Source of the DNA: an uncultured Oscillospiraceae bacterium
GTDB lineage: Bacteria > Bacillota > Clostridia > Oscillospirales > Oscillospiraceae
Direction: 5' to 3'
DNA length: 14,309 nucleotides
Assembly (NCBI GenBank): GCA_900752445.1
Contig: CAADVN010000056.1
Location: 1-14,309 of the forward strand
The translations under genes were made by a program, and so were the position numbers. The first letter of the stretch is position 1. The number at the start of each line of letters is the position of its first letter. The notes beneath the pieces were generated by a model, which saw nothing but the letters and a program-made list of their open reading frames with translations, did not search any database and was not told the origin of the DNA. Below, one piece after another: positions 6,776-13,863 of the stretch.

Positions 6776-6783
6776 GCCAATAT

Positions 6784-8475
6784 TTATTTTCTCTCGCCGC
6801 AGGGATAGTGCTCGTTGTCCGCCTTCTCCTTTGTCAGCAGCTGATAGAAGCGCCAGCCGCCGGCGAGGTTCGAGCAGTCGAAGCCGTTGCCCGTAAGGAT
6901 GCGGCAGGCGATATAGCTGCGCATGCCGGAGAAGCAGTTCACGTACAGCTTCTTCGTCTTGTCCAGCTCGCCCAGGCGCGCCCTCAGCTCGTGCAGCGGG
7001 ATATTGACAGCGCCCTCGATGCAGCCGCCGGCGAATTCGCGCTCCGTCCTCACGTCCAGGATGACCGCGCTGCCGTCCTTCGGGATATCCGGCACGTCCT
7101 CCGGGAAGTGCTGCTTCACTATGCCGTTTCTGATGTTCTCGATCATGAAGCCCGCCATGTTCACGGGGTCCTTAGCAGAGGAATAGGGCGGCGCGTAGGC
7201 CAGCTCCAGGTCCACAAGGTCGTCAGCCGTCAGGCCCTTGCGCACCGCCACAGCCATGACGTCTATTCTCTTGTCCACGCCGTCAAAGCCCACGATCTGC
7301 GCACCCAGGATGCGGCCCGTGTCCGGGTCGTACAGGGTCTTGATGCTCATGTTCCGCCCGCCGGGGTAATAGCCCGCGTGGCTCGCCGAGTAGCCGAGCA
7401 CCTTGGCGTATTTCACTCCCGCGGCCTTGGCGGCCTTTTCGTTCAGGCCCGTCACCGCAGCCGTCATATCGAAAACCTTGATGACCGTCGAGCCCTGGGT
7501 GCCCTTGTACTCCGAGTCTATGCCGCAGATGTTGTTCGCGGCTATGCGGCCCTGCTTGTTCGCCGGGCCTGCCAGCGCCACGAGCGCGGGCTTACTGGTG
7601 ACGGGGTTCACGACCTCGACCGCGTCGCCCACGGCGTAGATGTCCGGGTCCGAGGTGCGCATGCGGCTATCCACATTGATGGAGCCCTTCATGCCCAGCT
7701 CCAGCCCCGCCGCCTTCGCCAGGTCCGACTCGGGCACGACGCCTACGGCAAGGACGACGAAACCGCATTTTATCGGCTCGCGGTCCTTCACATGGACGAT
7801 GATGCCGTCCTCGGTCTCCTCATAGCTCTCAATGGCGTGCTTGAACCTCAAATCGAGGCCCTTTGCGCGCAGGTGGGCGTGCAGCTCGCAGGCCATATCC
7901 CAGTCGAGCGGCGGCAGCACCTGCTCGCTGCGCTGAAGCAGCGTGACCTTGACGCCGGCCTCCATCAGGTTCTCCGCCGTCTCGAGACCTATGAAGCCGC
8001 CGCCGACCACGACGGCGCGCTCGGGGCGCTCGGTCTCCACCAGCTCGCGCATCTTCAGCGCGTCCTCGACGGTGCGCAGGGTCAGCACCCGCTTCGAGCC
8101 CACGCCCGGCGTGTCGGGTATCATGGCCTTCGCGCCCGGCGAGAGGATCAGCTTGTCGTAGCTTTCCGTATACTCCCTGCCGTCGTCGAGGCTTCGCACC
8201 GTCACGGTCTTGTTCCCGCGGTCTATCGCCGTGACCTCGCTCGAGACGCGCACGTCGATATTGAAGCGGCTAAAGAAGCTCTCCGGCGACTGCAGGGTCA
8301 GGTCCTCCCTGTCCTCGATGACGCCGCCCACGTAGTAGGGCAGGCCGCAGTTGGCATAGCTCACGTAACCTGTGCGCTCTATGACTATTATCTCCGCCTG
8401 CTCGTCAAGCCTCCTGAGCCTTGCGGCGGCCGTAGCTCCGCCGGCGACTCCGCCGACAATGACTATCTTGCTCAT
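6784..8475 (-). CDS. CoA-disulfide reductase with C-terminal rhodanese domain
   Basis: The 563-residue protein is an FAD- and NAD(P)H-dependent disulfide reductase of the CoADR/NADH oxidase group. An N-terminal FAD site (IVIVGGVAGGATAAARL) leads to the single redox Cys43 in YANCGLPYYVGG. The second nucleotide-binding motif is VVVGGGFIGLETAENL, and YAVGDAVEV is the family's GD motif for FAD. A rhodanese domain (about 463-560) carries Cys514 in VNCFSGMRS. Fusions of this type reduce CoA disulfide or CoA persulfide and polysulfide, and may support sulfur and redox balance in the cytoplasm. AAGGAGG lies just before the ATG. It follows the MscS-like gene by only 24 bases and is probably cotranscribed with it. 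All key residues are present. Exact substrate is not decided by sequence. Confidence 0.9.
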   Translation of the reverse strand: MSKIVIVGGVAGGATAAARLRRLDEQAEIIVIERTGYVSYANCGLPYYVGGVIEDREDLTLQSPESFFSRFNIDVRVSSEVTAIDRGNKTVTVRSLDDGREYTESYDKLILSPGAKAMIPDTPGVGSKRVLTLRTVEDALKMRELVETERPERAVVVGGGFIGLETAENLMEAGVKVTLLQRSEQVLPPLDWDMACELHAHLRAKGLDLRFKHAIESYEETEDGIIVHVKDREPIKCGFVVLAVGVVPESDLAKAAGLELGMKGSINVDSRMRTSDPDIYAVGDAVEVVNPVTSKPALVALAGPANKQGRIAANNICGIDSEYKGTQGSTVIKVFDMTAAVTGLNEKAAKAAGVKYAKVLGYSASHAGYYPGGRNMSIKTLYDPDTGRILGAQIVGFDGVDKRIDVMAVAVRKGLTADDLVDLELAYAPPYSSAKDPVNMAGFMIENIRNGIVKQHFPEDVPDIPKDGSAVILDVRTEREFAGGCIEGAVNIPLHELRARLGELDKTKKLYVNCFSGMRSYIACRILTGNGFDCSNLAGGWRFYQLLTKEKADNEHYPCGERK

Positions 8476-8499
8476 GTTTTTCCTCCTTGTATTTCGATA

Positions 8500-9312
8500 T
8501 TATTTGCCTTCTATTATCCGCACGTCCAGCCGTTCAAAGGCCATGGACTGTCCGGCCTTCTCGAGATATGTGCGGCAGCTCTCATTGAGGGCGAAGTACG
8601 CGTCCCAATAGTCCGGGGTCTTCACCCAGACCCTGAGGCTGTACTCCACGCTGCTGGCTTTATACGAGCTCACGACGACGCTGGGCGCCGGATCGGTCAG
8701 CACCCTCTCGTCGGCAGAGGCCGCCTCCAGCAGCGCCTGCCTCACAGCCTCGGCATCGCAGGAATACTCCAGGCCGAAAGCGAGGTCTATGCGCCGGTTC
8801 GGCTCCGTGCTGTAGTTCGTTATCCTCGAGGCAGCGGCGTCGCTGTTAGGTATATGTATCTCCTTCCTGTCCGCCGTGACGAGCGTCACATAAAACAGGC
8901 CCGAGGAAATGACCGTACCCGTCGTCGCGCCCAGCTCCACGAAATCGCCCGAAGAGAAGGGCCGCGTCATGAGCAGGGTAAAGCCCGCGAAGACGTTCGA
9001 GAGCGTGTTCTGCAAAGACAGCGAAAAAGCGAGGCCGGCCACGGAGAGCACCGCCACGAGCGAGGCCGAGGGTATGCTCAGCTTGTCTGCGATGATGAGC
9101 GCGACGAGAACCCAGAGCAGCACCCGGGCGCAGGAGAGGATGAAGCTGCGGATGGCCCGCTCGAGCTTTGAGCGCTCGAGGGCCCTTTTTATGGCCTTCA
9201 TGAGCAGCTTTATTATGATGAGTGAGACGAGGAATATTACGATGGCGGCCAGCAGGTTCCCAAGTGAGAAGCCGCCTATTTCCGTATCCAGCAGATTTTG
9301 GAGATTTGGCAT
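8500..9312 (-). CDS. MscS-family small-conductance mechanosensitive channel
   Basis: The 270-residue membrane protein has three hydrophobic segments, about 19-40, 57-75 and 83-112. The third segment is the pore helix of the MscS family and runs into LQNTLSNVFAGFTLLMTRPFSSGDFV. The beta domain follows with KEIHIPNSDAAASRITNYS, the conserved IPN motif. The C-terminal cytoplasmic alpha/beta part is complete and ends in RLDVRIIEGK. The start at 9312 is chosen because AAGGGGG lies upstream and the protein begins like the family; a frame extension to 9438 crosses the promoter. It would open under membrane tension in hypo-osmotic shock. It heads a two-gene transcript with the CoA-disulfide reductase, and a functional link between the two is not evident. 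Confidence 0.88.
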   Translation of the reverse strand: MPNLQNLLDTEIGGFSLGNLLAAIVIFLVSLIIIKLLMKAIKRALERSKLERAIRSFILSCARVLLWVLVALIIADKLSIPSASLVAVLSVAGLAFSLSLQNTLSNVFAGFTLLMTRPFSSGDFVELGATTGTVISSGLFYVTLVTADRKEIHIPNSDAAASRITNYSTEPNRRIDLAFGLEYSCDAEAVRQALLEAASADERVLTDPAPSVVVSSYKASSVEYSLRVWVKTPDYWDAYFALNESCRTYLEKAGQSMAFERLDVRIIEGK

Positions 9313-9342
9313 ACAGCTGCCCCCTTCCTGAACAGTCAAACC

Positions 9343-9371
9343 ATTATACACCCGTGCCGGGGCCCTGTCAC
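9343..9371 (-). promoter_or_regulatory. promoter of the MscS-like and reductase genes
   Basis: GTGACA (9366-9371) and a consensus TATAAT (9343-9348) are 17 bases apart on the minus strand, a strong SigA-type match. TCACGTGA, a perfect 8-bp palindrome (9368-9375), overlaps the -35 and could be an operator. Confidence 0.75.
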
Positions 9372-9383
9372 GTGATTTTGCAC

Positions 9384-9412
9384 TTGACGAAAGGGCGTAA
9401 AACGTATTTAAT
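9384..9412 (+). promoter_or_regulatory. promoter of the NifX-like gene
   Basis: TTGACG (9384-9389) and TTTAAT (9407-9412) are 17 bases apart. The promoter is back to back with that of the MscS-like gene, with only 12 bases between the two -35 boxes, so one regulator could act on both. Confidence 0.65.
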
Positions 9413-9436
9413 AGTAAAGTTGAAAGGAGGCTGCGC

Positions 9437-9829
9437 ATGAAGGTAGCTGTTGCTTATGACGAGGAAGAGATGATCTTCCAGCATTTTGGACACACGGAGC
9501 ATTTCAAGCTGTATGAGATAGAAAACGGAGAGGTGATCTCCTCCGAAGTGGTAGACACTGCGGGCGCGGGGCATGAGGCGCTGGCGCTGTTTCTGGCCGA
9601 GCGCGGCGTACAGACGCTCATCTGCGGCGGCATAGGCTCGGGCGCTGTACAGGCGCTGGGCATGGCGGGCATCCAGGTCTACGGCGGCATAACCGGGCTG
9701 GCTGATTACGCTGTAGAGGCCCTTATGAGGGGCGTCCTCGCACACGACCCTAACCCCAATTGCAAGCATCACGAGGAGGAAGGCCACGAGTGCTGCCACG
9801 GCGAGGGCCAGAGCTGCTGCCACGAATAA
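9437..9829 (+). CDS. NifX/NifB-type cofactor-binding protein with Cys/His tail
   Basis: This 130-residue protein has the dinitrogenase iron-molybdenum cofactor biosynthesis fold (NifX/NifB C-terminal family). It starts MKVAVAYDEEEMIFQHFGHT, where HFGH (16-19) is the family's signature, and continues with LICGGIGSGAVQALGMAGI. The last 22 residues (109-130) are a separate tail with five Cys (109, 119, 120, 127, 128) and five His (111, 112, 117, 121, 129), which suggests metal binding. AAAGGAGG lies in front of the start. Proteins of this type outside nitrogen fixation are common in anaerobes and are thought to bind or carry metal clusters. No nif genes are visible in this window. It is a single-gene unit with its own promoter and terminator. 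Confidence 0.85.
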   Translation: MKVAVAYDEEEMIFQHFGHTEHFKLYEIENGEVISSEVVDTAGAGHEALALFLAERGVQTLICGGIGSGAVQALGMAGIQVYGGITGLADYAVEALMRGVLAHDPNPNCKHHEEEGHECCHGEGQSCCHE

Positions 9830-9841
9830 ACACAAACGAAG

Positions 9842-9886
9842 ATGGGAGCGTTGCAGGATGGAAACCGCAACGCTCCCATTTCTTTG
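9842..9886 (+). terminator. terminator of the NifX-like gene
   Basis: A 13-bp perfect stem, ATGGGAGCGTTGC (9842-9854) and GCAACGCTCCCAT (9867-9879), encloses a 12-base loop. It is followed by TTTCTTTG, a moderate T-run. It starts 12 bases after the stop codon. Confidence 0.75.
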
Positions 9887-10141
9887 TCTGCTGCATGGAT
9901 AGGAAACTCAAGCATTGTTTGGAAAACCAGTTTCATTTCATAGTTTGTTGGCTAAAAATGAGGCGCTAAATATGGCATGTGGCATAACGGCTCAACTTTT
10001 GCATCGAAACGGTAAATCGACGCCGTGCTGTGCAAACGCGGCGCTCACATTTGTCTCCATTCTGGCGGATTCGTCTGCAATTACTGACTGCGCCCTCCAA
10101 AAGGCTTGGGCTACAGAGGCATGCGTGTGTTGGCTGTGCGC
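9887..10141. other. gene-poor gap before the LysR gene, nothing recognised
   Basis: With the terminator, the gap between 9830 and 10141 is about 310 bases. The part from 9887 is clearly less GC-rich than its flanks. Short frames exist, but none has a convincing ribosome-binding site or protein-like composition. I see no tRNA or known RNA motif, and no clear terminator for the LysR gene, whose 3' end is here. Confidence 0.5.
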
Positions 10142-11068
10142 TCATTCCGCACAGCAGGTCTCCACTACCCGGCTCCAAAAGAGTCTCATGGGTGCGGTCA
10201 TCGGGCTCAGGCTGGAGCGCAGCATGGAAAAACTCCACTCAAGGTCACGCTCATCCAGCCTGAGGAATGCGAGTCGTTCCATGACGCTCCGCGGCCAAAG
10301 TTCATCCATGACATAATCCGGCATGTACGCAAAGCCGTCGCCGTCCATGACCGAGGCAATGATGGAATGCAGGTTCGACATGACCGTCACGCGCCGCGGC
10401 ACCACGCCGTGCTCCCTCATGTGCCGCGATTCAACTTCGTAGAGGTAATACTCCTCTGCCATCTGGTAGAACAACAAACCGTTGAGCTGCTCTGCGCTCA
10501 CCCGCAGCGTCCGGTCTGGCGCGGATGCGCGTCCCGCTGCTATGGGATTGTCCCGGCTGCATATCAGCAGCACCTTCTCGCGATTGAGCGGCTTTATCAC
10601 GCAGTCCTTGAATTCCTCGCCCATCGTATGCCCAAAGCCTATGTCCAACTCGCCCCTCATCACCCGCTCGCGCACCGTCTGTGAGGTTCCTTTCCAGATG
10701 GAGATCTCGATCTCAGGATGCTCCTGCGCAAAGTCCGGAATGACGCGGCTGGCCAGCTCGTGGCTCTTCTGAAGGGGTATGCCTATGAGCAGCTTCTTGC
10801 GTCCCTGTGCGCGCAGCCGCGCCAGCGAGGCGTTCAGCGTTTCCTCCGCCCTGCGTTCCTGAAGAAGATAGTCATAATACACACGCCCCGCTTCCGTGAG
10901 CCGCAGGGGCGTGAACTGCCTGTCCACCAGCTTTATATCCAGCTCCTTTTCCAGCCGGTTCAGATACTGAGTCAGCGAAGGCTGTGAAACCAGCAGCCGC
11001 TCCGCCGCTCGGGTTATGTTCAGAGTCTCTGCTATGGTGATAAAATAGTATCTCCGCCCGGAATACAT
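10142..11068 (-). CDS. LysR-family transcriptional regulator
   Basis: The 308-residue protein has the N-terminal LysR helix-turn-helix (about 5-50, ITIAETLNITRAAERLLVSQ then PSLTQYLNRLEKELDIKL). A linker helix and a periplasmic-binding-protein-like effector domain (about 90-300) follow. GGAGG (11076-11080 on the minus strand) lies seven bases before the ATG. It is divergently placed to the panB gene, the typical LysR arrangement, and probably controls that operon in response to a small metabolite. A ketopantoate-like or other 2-keto acid would fit the target genes. A TACAAT box at 11133-11138 is its possible -10. The protein is complete. Effector and direction of control are not readable from sequence. 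Confidence 0.9.
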   Translation of the reverse strand: MYSGRRYYFITIAETLNITRAAERLLVSQPSLTQYLNRLEKELDIKLVDRQFTPLRLTEAGRVYYDYLLQERRAEETLNASLARLRAQGRKKLLIGIPLQKSHELASRVIPDFAQEHPEIEISIWKGTSQTVRERVMRGELDIGFGHTMGEEFKDCVIKPLNREKVLLICSRDNPIAAGRASAPDRTLRVSAEQLNGLLFYQMAEEYYLYEVESRHMREHGVVPRRVTVMSNLHSIIASVMDGDGFAYMPDYVMDELWPRSVMERLAFLRLDERDLEWSFSMLRSSLSPMTAPMRLFWSRVVETCCAE

Positions 11069-11151
11069 ACGACTGCCTCCATGTTCTATTTTTGGCCTAT
11101 TTCGCTATGTTTTACAAGATATCTTTTGAAACATTGTAAGAGTTGCCCGAT

Positions 11152-11173
11152 ATCATAATACCATGGTTATGAT
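11152..11173. promoter_or_regulatory. inverted repeat, candidate LysR operator
   Basis: ATCATAA (11152-11158) and TTATGAT (11167-11173) form a perfect 7-bp inverted repeat with an 8-base spacer TACCATGG, the T-rich/A-rich form expected for a LysR site. It lies between the divergent LysR and panB genes. A weak extended -10 (TGATATTAG, 11211-11219) would put the repeat near -64, a usual LysR position. TATTAT (11188-11193) is another possible -10. AAGATATCTT (11116-11125) is a second palindrome in the same gap. Confidence 0.5.
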
Positions 11174-11234
11174 TCTTCCGCAACAAATATTATACATGCC
11201 TCGGGCTTTGTGATATTAGTAATAGCAGAAGCAG

Positions 11235-11257
11235 CCGCCGCCCGGCGTTGGCGGCGG
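11235..11257 (+). other. GC-rich leader hairpin before panB
   Basis: CCGCCGCC (11235-11242) pairs perfectly with GGCGGCGG (11250-11257) across seven bases and is followed by AAAAAG, not a T-run. It sits 15 bases ahead of the panB ribosome-binding site (GGAAAGGAG, from 11271). It could stabilise the transcript or affect initiation. It does not match a terminator or a riboswitch I know. Confidence 0.4.
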
Positions 11258-11288
11258 AAAAAGTCAAGCTGGAAAGGAGAACAACACC

Positions 11289-12119
11289 ATGGCAAAGAAG
11301 AAAATGACAGTGCTCGATTTCAAGAAGTTCAAGCAGGAGGGCCGCAAGTTCACCTATGTCACTGCCTATGACTACACTATGGCTTCCATAGTCAACGAGA
11401 GCGAGACGGAGGTCATACTGGTGGGCGATTCGCTGGGCATGGTCATGCTGGGCTACAGCAGCACCGTCGGCGTCACGCTGGACGACATGATACACCACAT
11501 CCGTCCTGTGGTGAAGGGCGCGCCGGACACCTTTGTCGTGGGCGACATGCCCTTCGGCAGCTATCAGGAGAGCCCGGAGCAGGCCATACGCAGCGCCTGT
11601 CGCATGCTCATGGAGACGAACTGCGACTGCGTCAAGCTCGAGGGCGGCAGCAACATGGCTGAGACGATCCGCAGAATGGTCGAGGTCGGCATACCCGTCA
11701 TGGGCCACATCGGCATGACCCCGCAGAGCGCCACCAGCTTCGGCGGCTTCAAGGTCCAGGGCGGCACTCCGGAGACTGCGGCTAAGCTCGTTGAGGACGC
11801 AAAGGCCCTCGAGGCTGCGGGCGTTTTCTCAATCGTGGTCGAGTGCGTGCCGAACGGCGTGGCGAAGGCCATCACCGAAGCCGTCAGCGTTCCCATCCTC
11901 GGCATCGGCGCGGGTCCCTATGTGGACTGCCAGGTGCTCGTCACCCAGGACCTGCTGGATATGTACGGCGACTTCAAGCCCAAGTTCGTAAAGCACTTTG
12001 CCCACATCCGCAAGGCGATGGTAGAGGGCCTGAACACCTTCCACTCCGAGACCCTCGACGGCAGCTTCCCCTCTCAGGAATACAGCTTCAACAAGGTCGT
12101 GGAAGGATACGAAGTATAA
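11289..12119 (+). CDS. panB: ketopantoate hydroxymethyltransferase (PanB)
   Basis: The 276-residue protein matches PanB over its full usual length. PanB transfers a hydroxymethyl group from 5,10-methylenetetrahydrofolate to 2-oxoisovalerate to make ketopantoate, a reversible step of pantothenate synthesis. The metal and substrate residues are present: Asp47 in LVGDSLGM, Asp86 in VGDMPFGSY, Lys116 and Glu118 in KLEGG, and Glu185 as the likely catalytic base. Other family landmarks are GHIGMTPQS and GIGAGPYVDCQVLVTQD. In the last, the family's usual CDGQ is changed to VDCQ. The ribosome-binding site is GGAAAGGAG. It heads the operon, with the transporter 21 bases downstream. panC and panD are not next to it. 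Confidence 0.93.
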   Translation: MAKKKMTVLDFKKFKQEGRKFTYVTAYDYTMASIVNESETEVILVGDSLGMVMLGYSSTVGVTLDDMIHHIRPVVKGAPDTFVVGDMPFGSYQESPEQAIRSACRMLMETNCDCVKLEGGSNMAETIRRMVEVGIPVMGHIGMTPQSATSFGGFKVQGGTPETAAKLVEDAKALEAAGVFSIVVECVPNGVAKAITEAVSVPILGIGAGPYVDCQVLVTQDLLDMYGDFKPKFVKHFAHIRKAMVEGLNTFHSETLDGSFPSQEYSFNKVVEGYEV

Positions 12120-12140
12120 AATCTGAAACAGGGTGAGGAA

Positions 12141-13127
12141 ATGAAGGAAAAATTCTCGATACTTAAGCTGGTGCAGAAGGTGCCCGGCGGCATGATGATA
12201 GTCCCGCTCATACTCGGTGCGCTGTGCAACTCGTTCATCCCGCAGGCCATTGAGATAGGCGGCTTCACGACCGCCCTGCTCAAGGACGGAGTCAACGCTT
12301 TTGTCGCCATGTTCTTTGTCTGCTCCGGCTCACAGATAAAGCTCCGCGAGGCAGCCACGCCCCTGGCCAGGGGCACCGTGCTCTGCCTGTCCAAGATACT
12401 CATCGGCGCGGTGATCGGTCTTATGGTGGCCAAAGTCTGGGGCATGGAGGGCATACTCGGGCTCTCGCCCCTGGCTCTCGTCTCCGCCATCACAAACTCG
12501 AGCGGCACGCTCTATGTCTCGCTGGCCCAGGAATTCGGCGACAAGAACGACGTCGCCGCCATCGGCCCGCTCTGCATAAACGACCTGCCGTTCGTGACGA
12601 TGGTCGTGTTCGGCGCCGCCGGCCTCGCCGAGATCCCGCTGCTCAGCCTGCTCGCCTCTCTTTTCCCGCTGGTGCTCGGCATAATCCTCGGCAACATCGA
12701 CGAGAACATCCGCAAGTTCCTCGCCCCTGGCTGCAACGTCATCATCCCCTTTGTCGCCTTTGCCCTCGGCGCGAACCTGCGCTTCCAGTCGCTGCTGAGC
12801 GCCGGCATGAGCGGCATACTGCTCGGCATAATCACCGTCGTCACCACGGGCCTCGGCGGCTACTACTCCTACGCCATCACGAACCGCGGCAAGCCCCGCG
12901 CCGTCGGCGCCGCCATCGGCTCCTGCGCCGGCATCTGCTCGGCCACGCCGCTCTACGTCGCCTCCGTGGACGAGAGCCTCATGCCCTATGTGGCCGACGC
13001 CACCGCAGCCTGCACCGCCGCGACCCTGCTGACCGCTATACTCTGCCCCGTCTTCGTCTCCATGCTCGACCGCTGGGACAAGAAGAAGGACGCAGCAAGG
13101 GCAAACAAGGCCAAGACCTCGGCTTAG
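12141..13127 (+). CDS. 2-keto-3-deoxygluconate permease-type transporter
   Basis: The 328-residue membrane protein matches the KdgT family over its whole length. It starts KLVQKVPGGMMIVPLILGAL and shows about ten hydrophobic segments, with landmarks GSQIKLR, SNSSGTLY-like TNSSGTLY, GPLCINDLPF and the Gly-rich AAIGSCAGICSATP. Family members carry 2-keto-3-deoxygluconate with protons across the inner membrane. No kdg catabolic gene is seen in the part of the operon visible here. The position between panB and panE suggests that the substrate may instead be ketopantoate or pantoate, which are also small 2-keto- or 2-hydroxy acids with a 4-hydroxyl group. That substrate is an inference. GTGAGG lies upstream of the ATG at 12141. 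Confidence 0.88.
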   Translation: MKEKFSILKLVQKVPGGMMIVPLILGALCNSFIPQAIEIGGFTTALLKDGVNAFVAMFFVCSGSQIKLREAATPLARGTVLCLSKILIGAVIGLMVAKVWGMEGILGLSPLALVSAITNSSGTLYVSLAQEFGDKNDVAAIGPLCINDLPFVTMVVFGAAGLAEIPLLSLLASLFPLVLGIILGNIDENIRKFLAPGCNVIIPFVAFALGANLRFQSLLSAGMSGILLGIITVVTTGLGGYYSYAITNRGKPRAVGAAIGSCAGICSATPLYVASVDESLMPYVADATAACTAATLLTAILCPVFVSMLDRWDKKKDAARANKAKTSA

Positions 13128-13151
13128 CTCAAAAAACAAGGAGGTATCCCC

Positions 13152-13850
13152 ATGGGCAAATACGTTGAAATAGGCTATCCCATCTACGACGGCATGGGCG
13201 TCTACCCCGGCCTGCCCATCCCCACCGTCAAGATACGCGAGGACCTCACCGCCGGCGACCCCTGGAACGGCTCCGTCATGGACATCTACCTCCACGCCGG
13301 CACGCACTGTGACGCGCCCTGGCACTACATGGGCGGCGACGCGCCCAAGATGGACGACGTCGTGGCCCTGCCCACCGAGAGCTTCATCTACGACCACCCC
13401 GTCGTGCTCGACTGTCCCTTTGAGGAGAAAAACGGCCTCATCACGGTCGAAATGCTCAAAAAGCTCGGCGACGAGCTCTACGAGGCCGACCTCATCATCT
13501 TCAACACCAACTCCTGGCCCAAGCGCCCCGTGGACTTCGAGGACTACGGCACGGACTTCGCCGCCGTCGGCGCGGACTGCGCCGAGTGGATGCGCATGAA
13601 CCTGCCCAAGCTCAAGGCCGTCGCCATCGACACCCTGAGCATTGAGAACATCGCCATCGGCAAGCAGAACGGCTTCCGCACCCACAAGGCCTATCTCGAC
13701 CCGGCGCGTACCGACCACACCATCCGCATCTACGAGGACGTGAACCCCGGCCCGCTGGTCGGCAAGAAAGTGCTCAGGGCCTTCTGCACGCCCCTGCGCA
13801 TCAACGCGGACGCCTGCATCTGCAACATCATCTGTGAAGTTGAGGACTGA
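13152..13850 (+). CDS. cyclase-family (kynurenine formamidase-like) hydrolase
   Basis: The 232-residue protein belongs to the cyclase family of metal-dependent hydrolases (PF04199). The metal motif HxGTHxDxPxH is present as HAGTHCDAPWH (48-58). The ID-x-LS-type motif appears as AIDTLSIEN, followed later by HKAYLD. Family members open or close amide, ester or lactone bonds, kynurenine formamidase being the best known. AAGGAGG lies just upstream of the ATG, and the gene is 24 bases after the transporter and 13 before panE. There is no other tryptophan-degradation gene. In this setting a lactone hydrolase, for example for pantolactone or ketopantoyl lactone, would fit, but that is only an inference. 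Confidence 0.87.
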   Translation: MGKYVEIGYPIYDGMGVYPGLPIPTVKIREDLTAGDPWNGSVMDIYLHAGTHCDAPWHYMGGDAPKMDDVVALPTESFIYDHPVVLDCPFEEKNGLITVEMLKKLGDELYEADLIIFNTNSWPKRPVDFEDYGTDFAAVGADCAEWMRMNLPKLKAVAIDTLSIENIAIGKQNGFRTHKAYLDPARTDHTIRIYEDVNPGPLVGKKVLRAFCTPLRINADACICNIICEVED

Positions 13851-13863
13851 GGAGGTAGACGGC

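Noticed and set aside
6742..9171. Long open frame (809 codons) on the plus strand
   Set aside because: It lies opposite the reductase and MscS-like genes, which have full family motifs. Its composition (Arg, His, Val, Leu) is typical of a shadow frame and it crosses the terminator region.
10021..10110. Small hairpins (CGCCG/CGGCG and GCCC/GGGC) as a terminator of the LysR gene
   Set aside because: The stems are only four or five base pairs with long loops, and no T-run follows on the minus strand.
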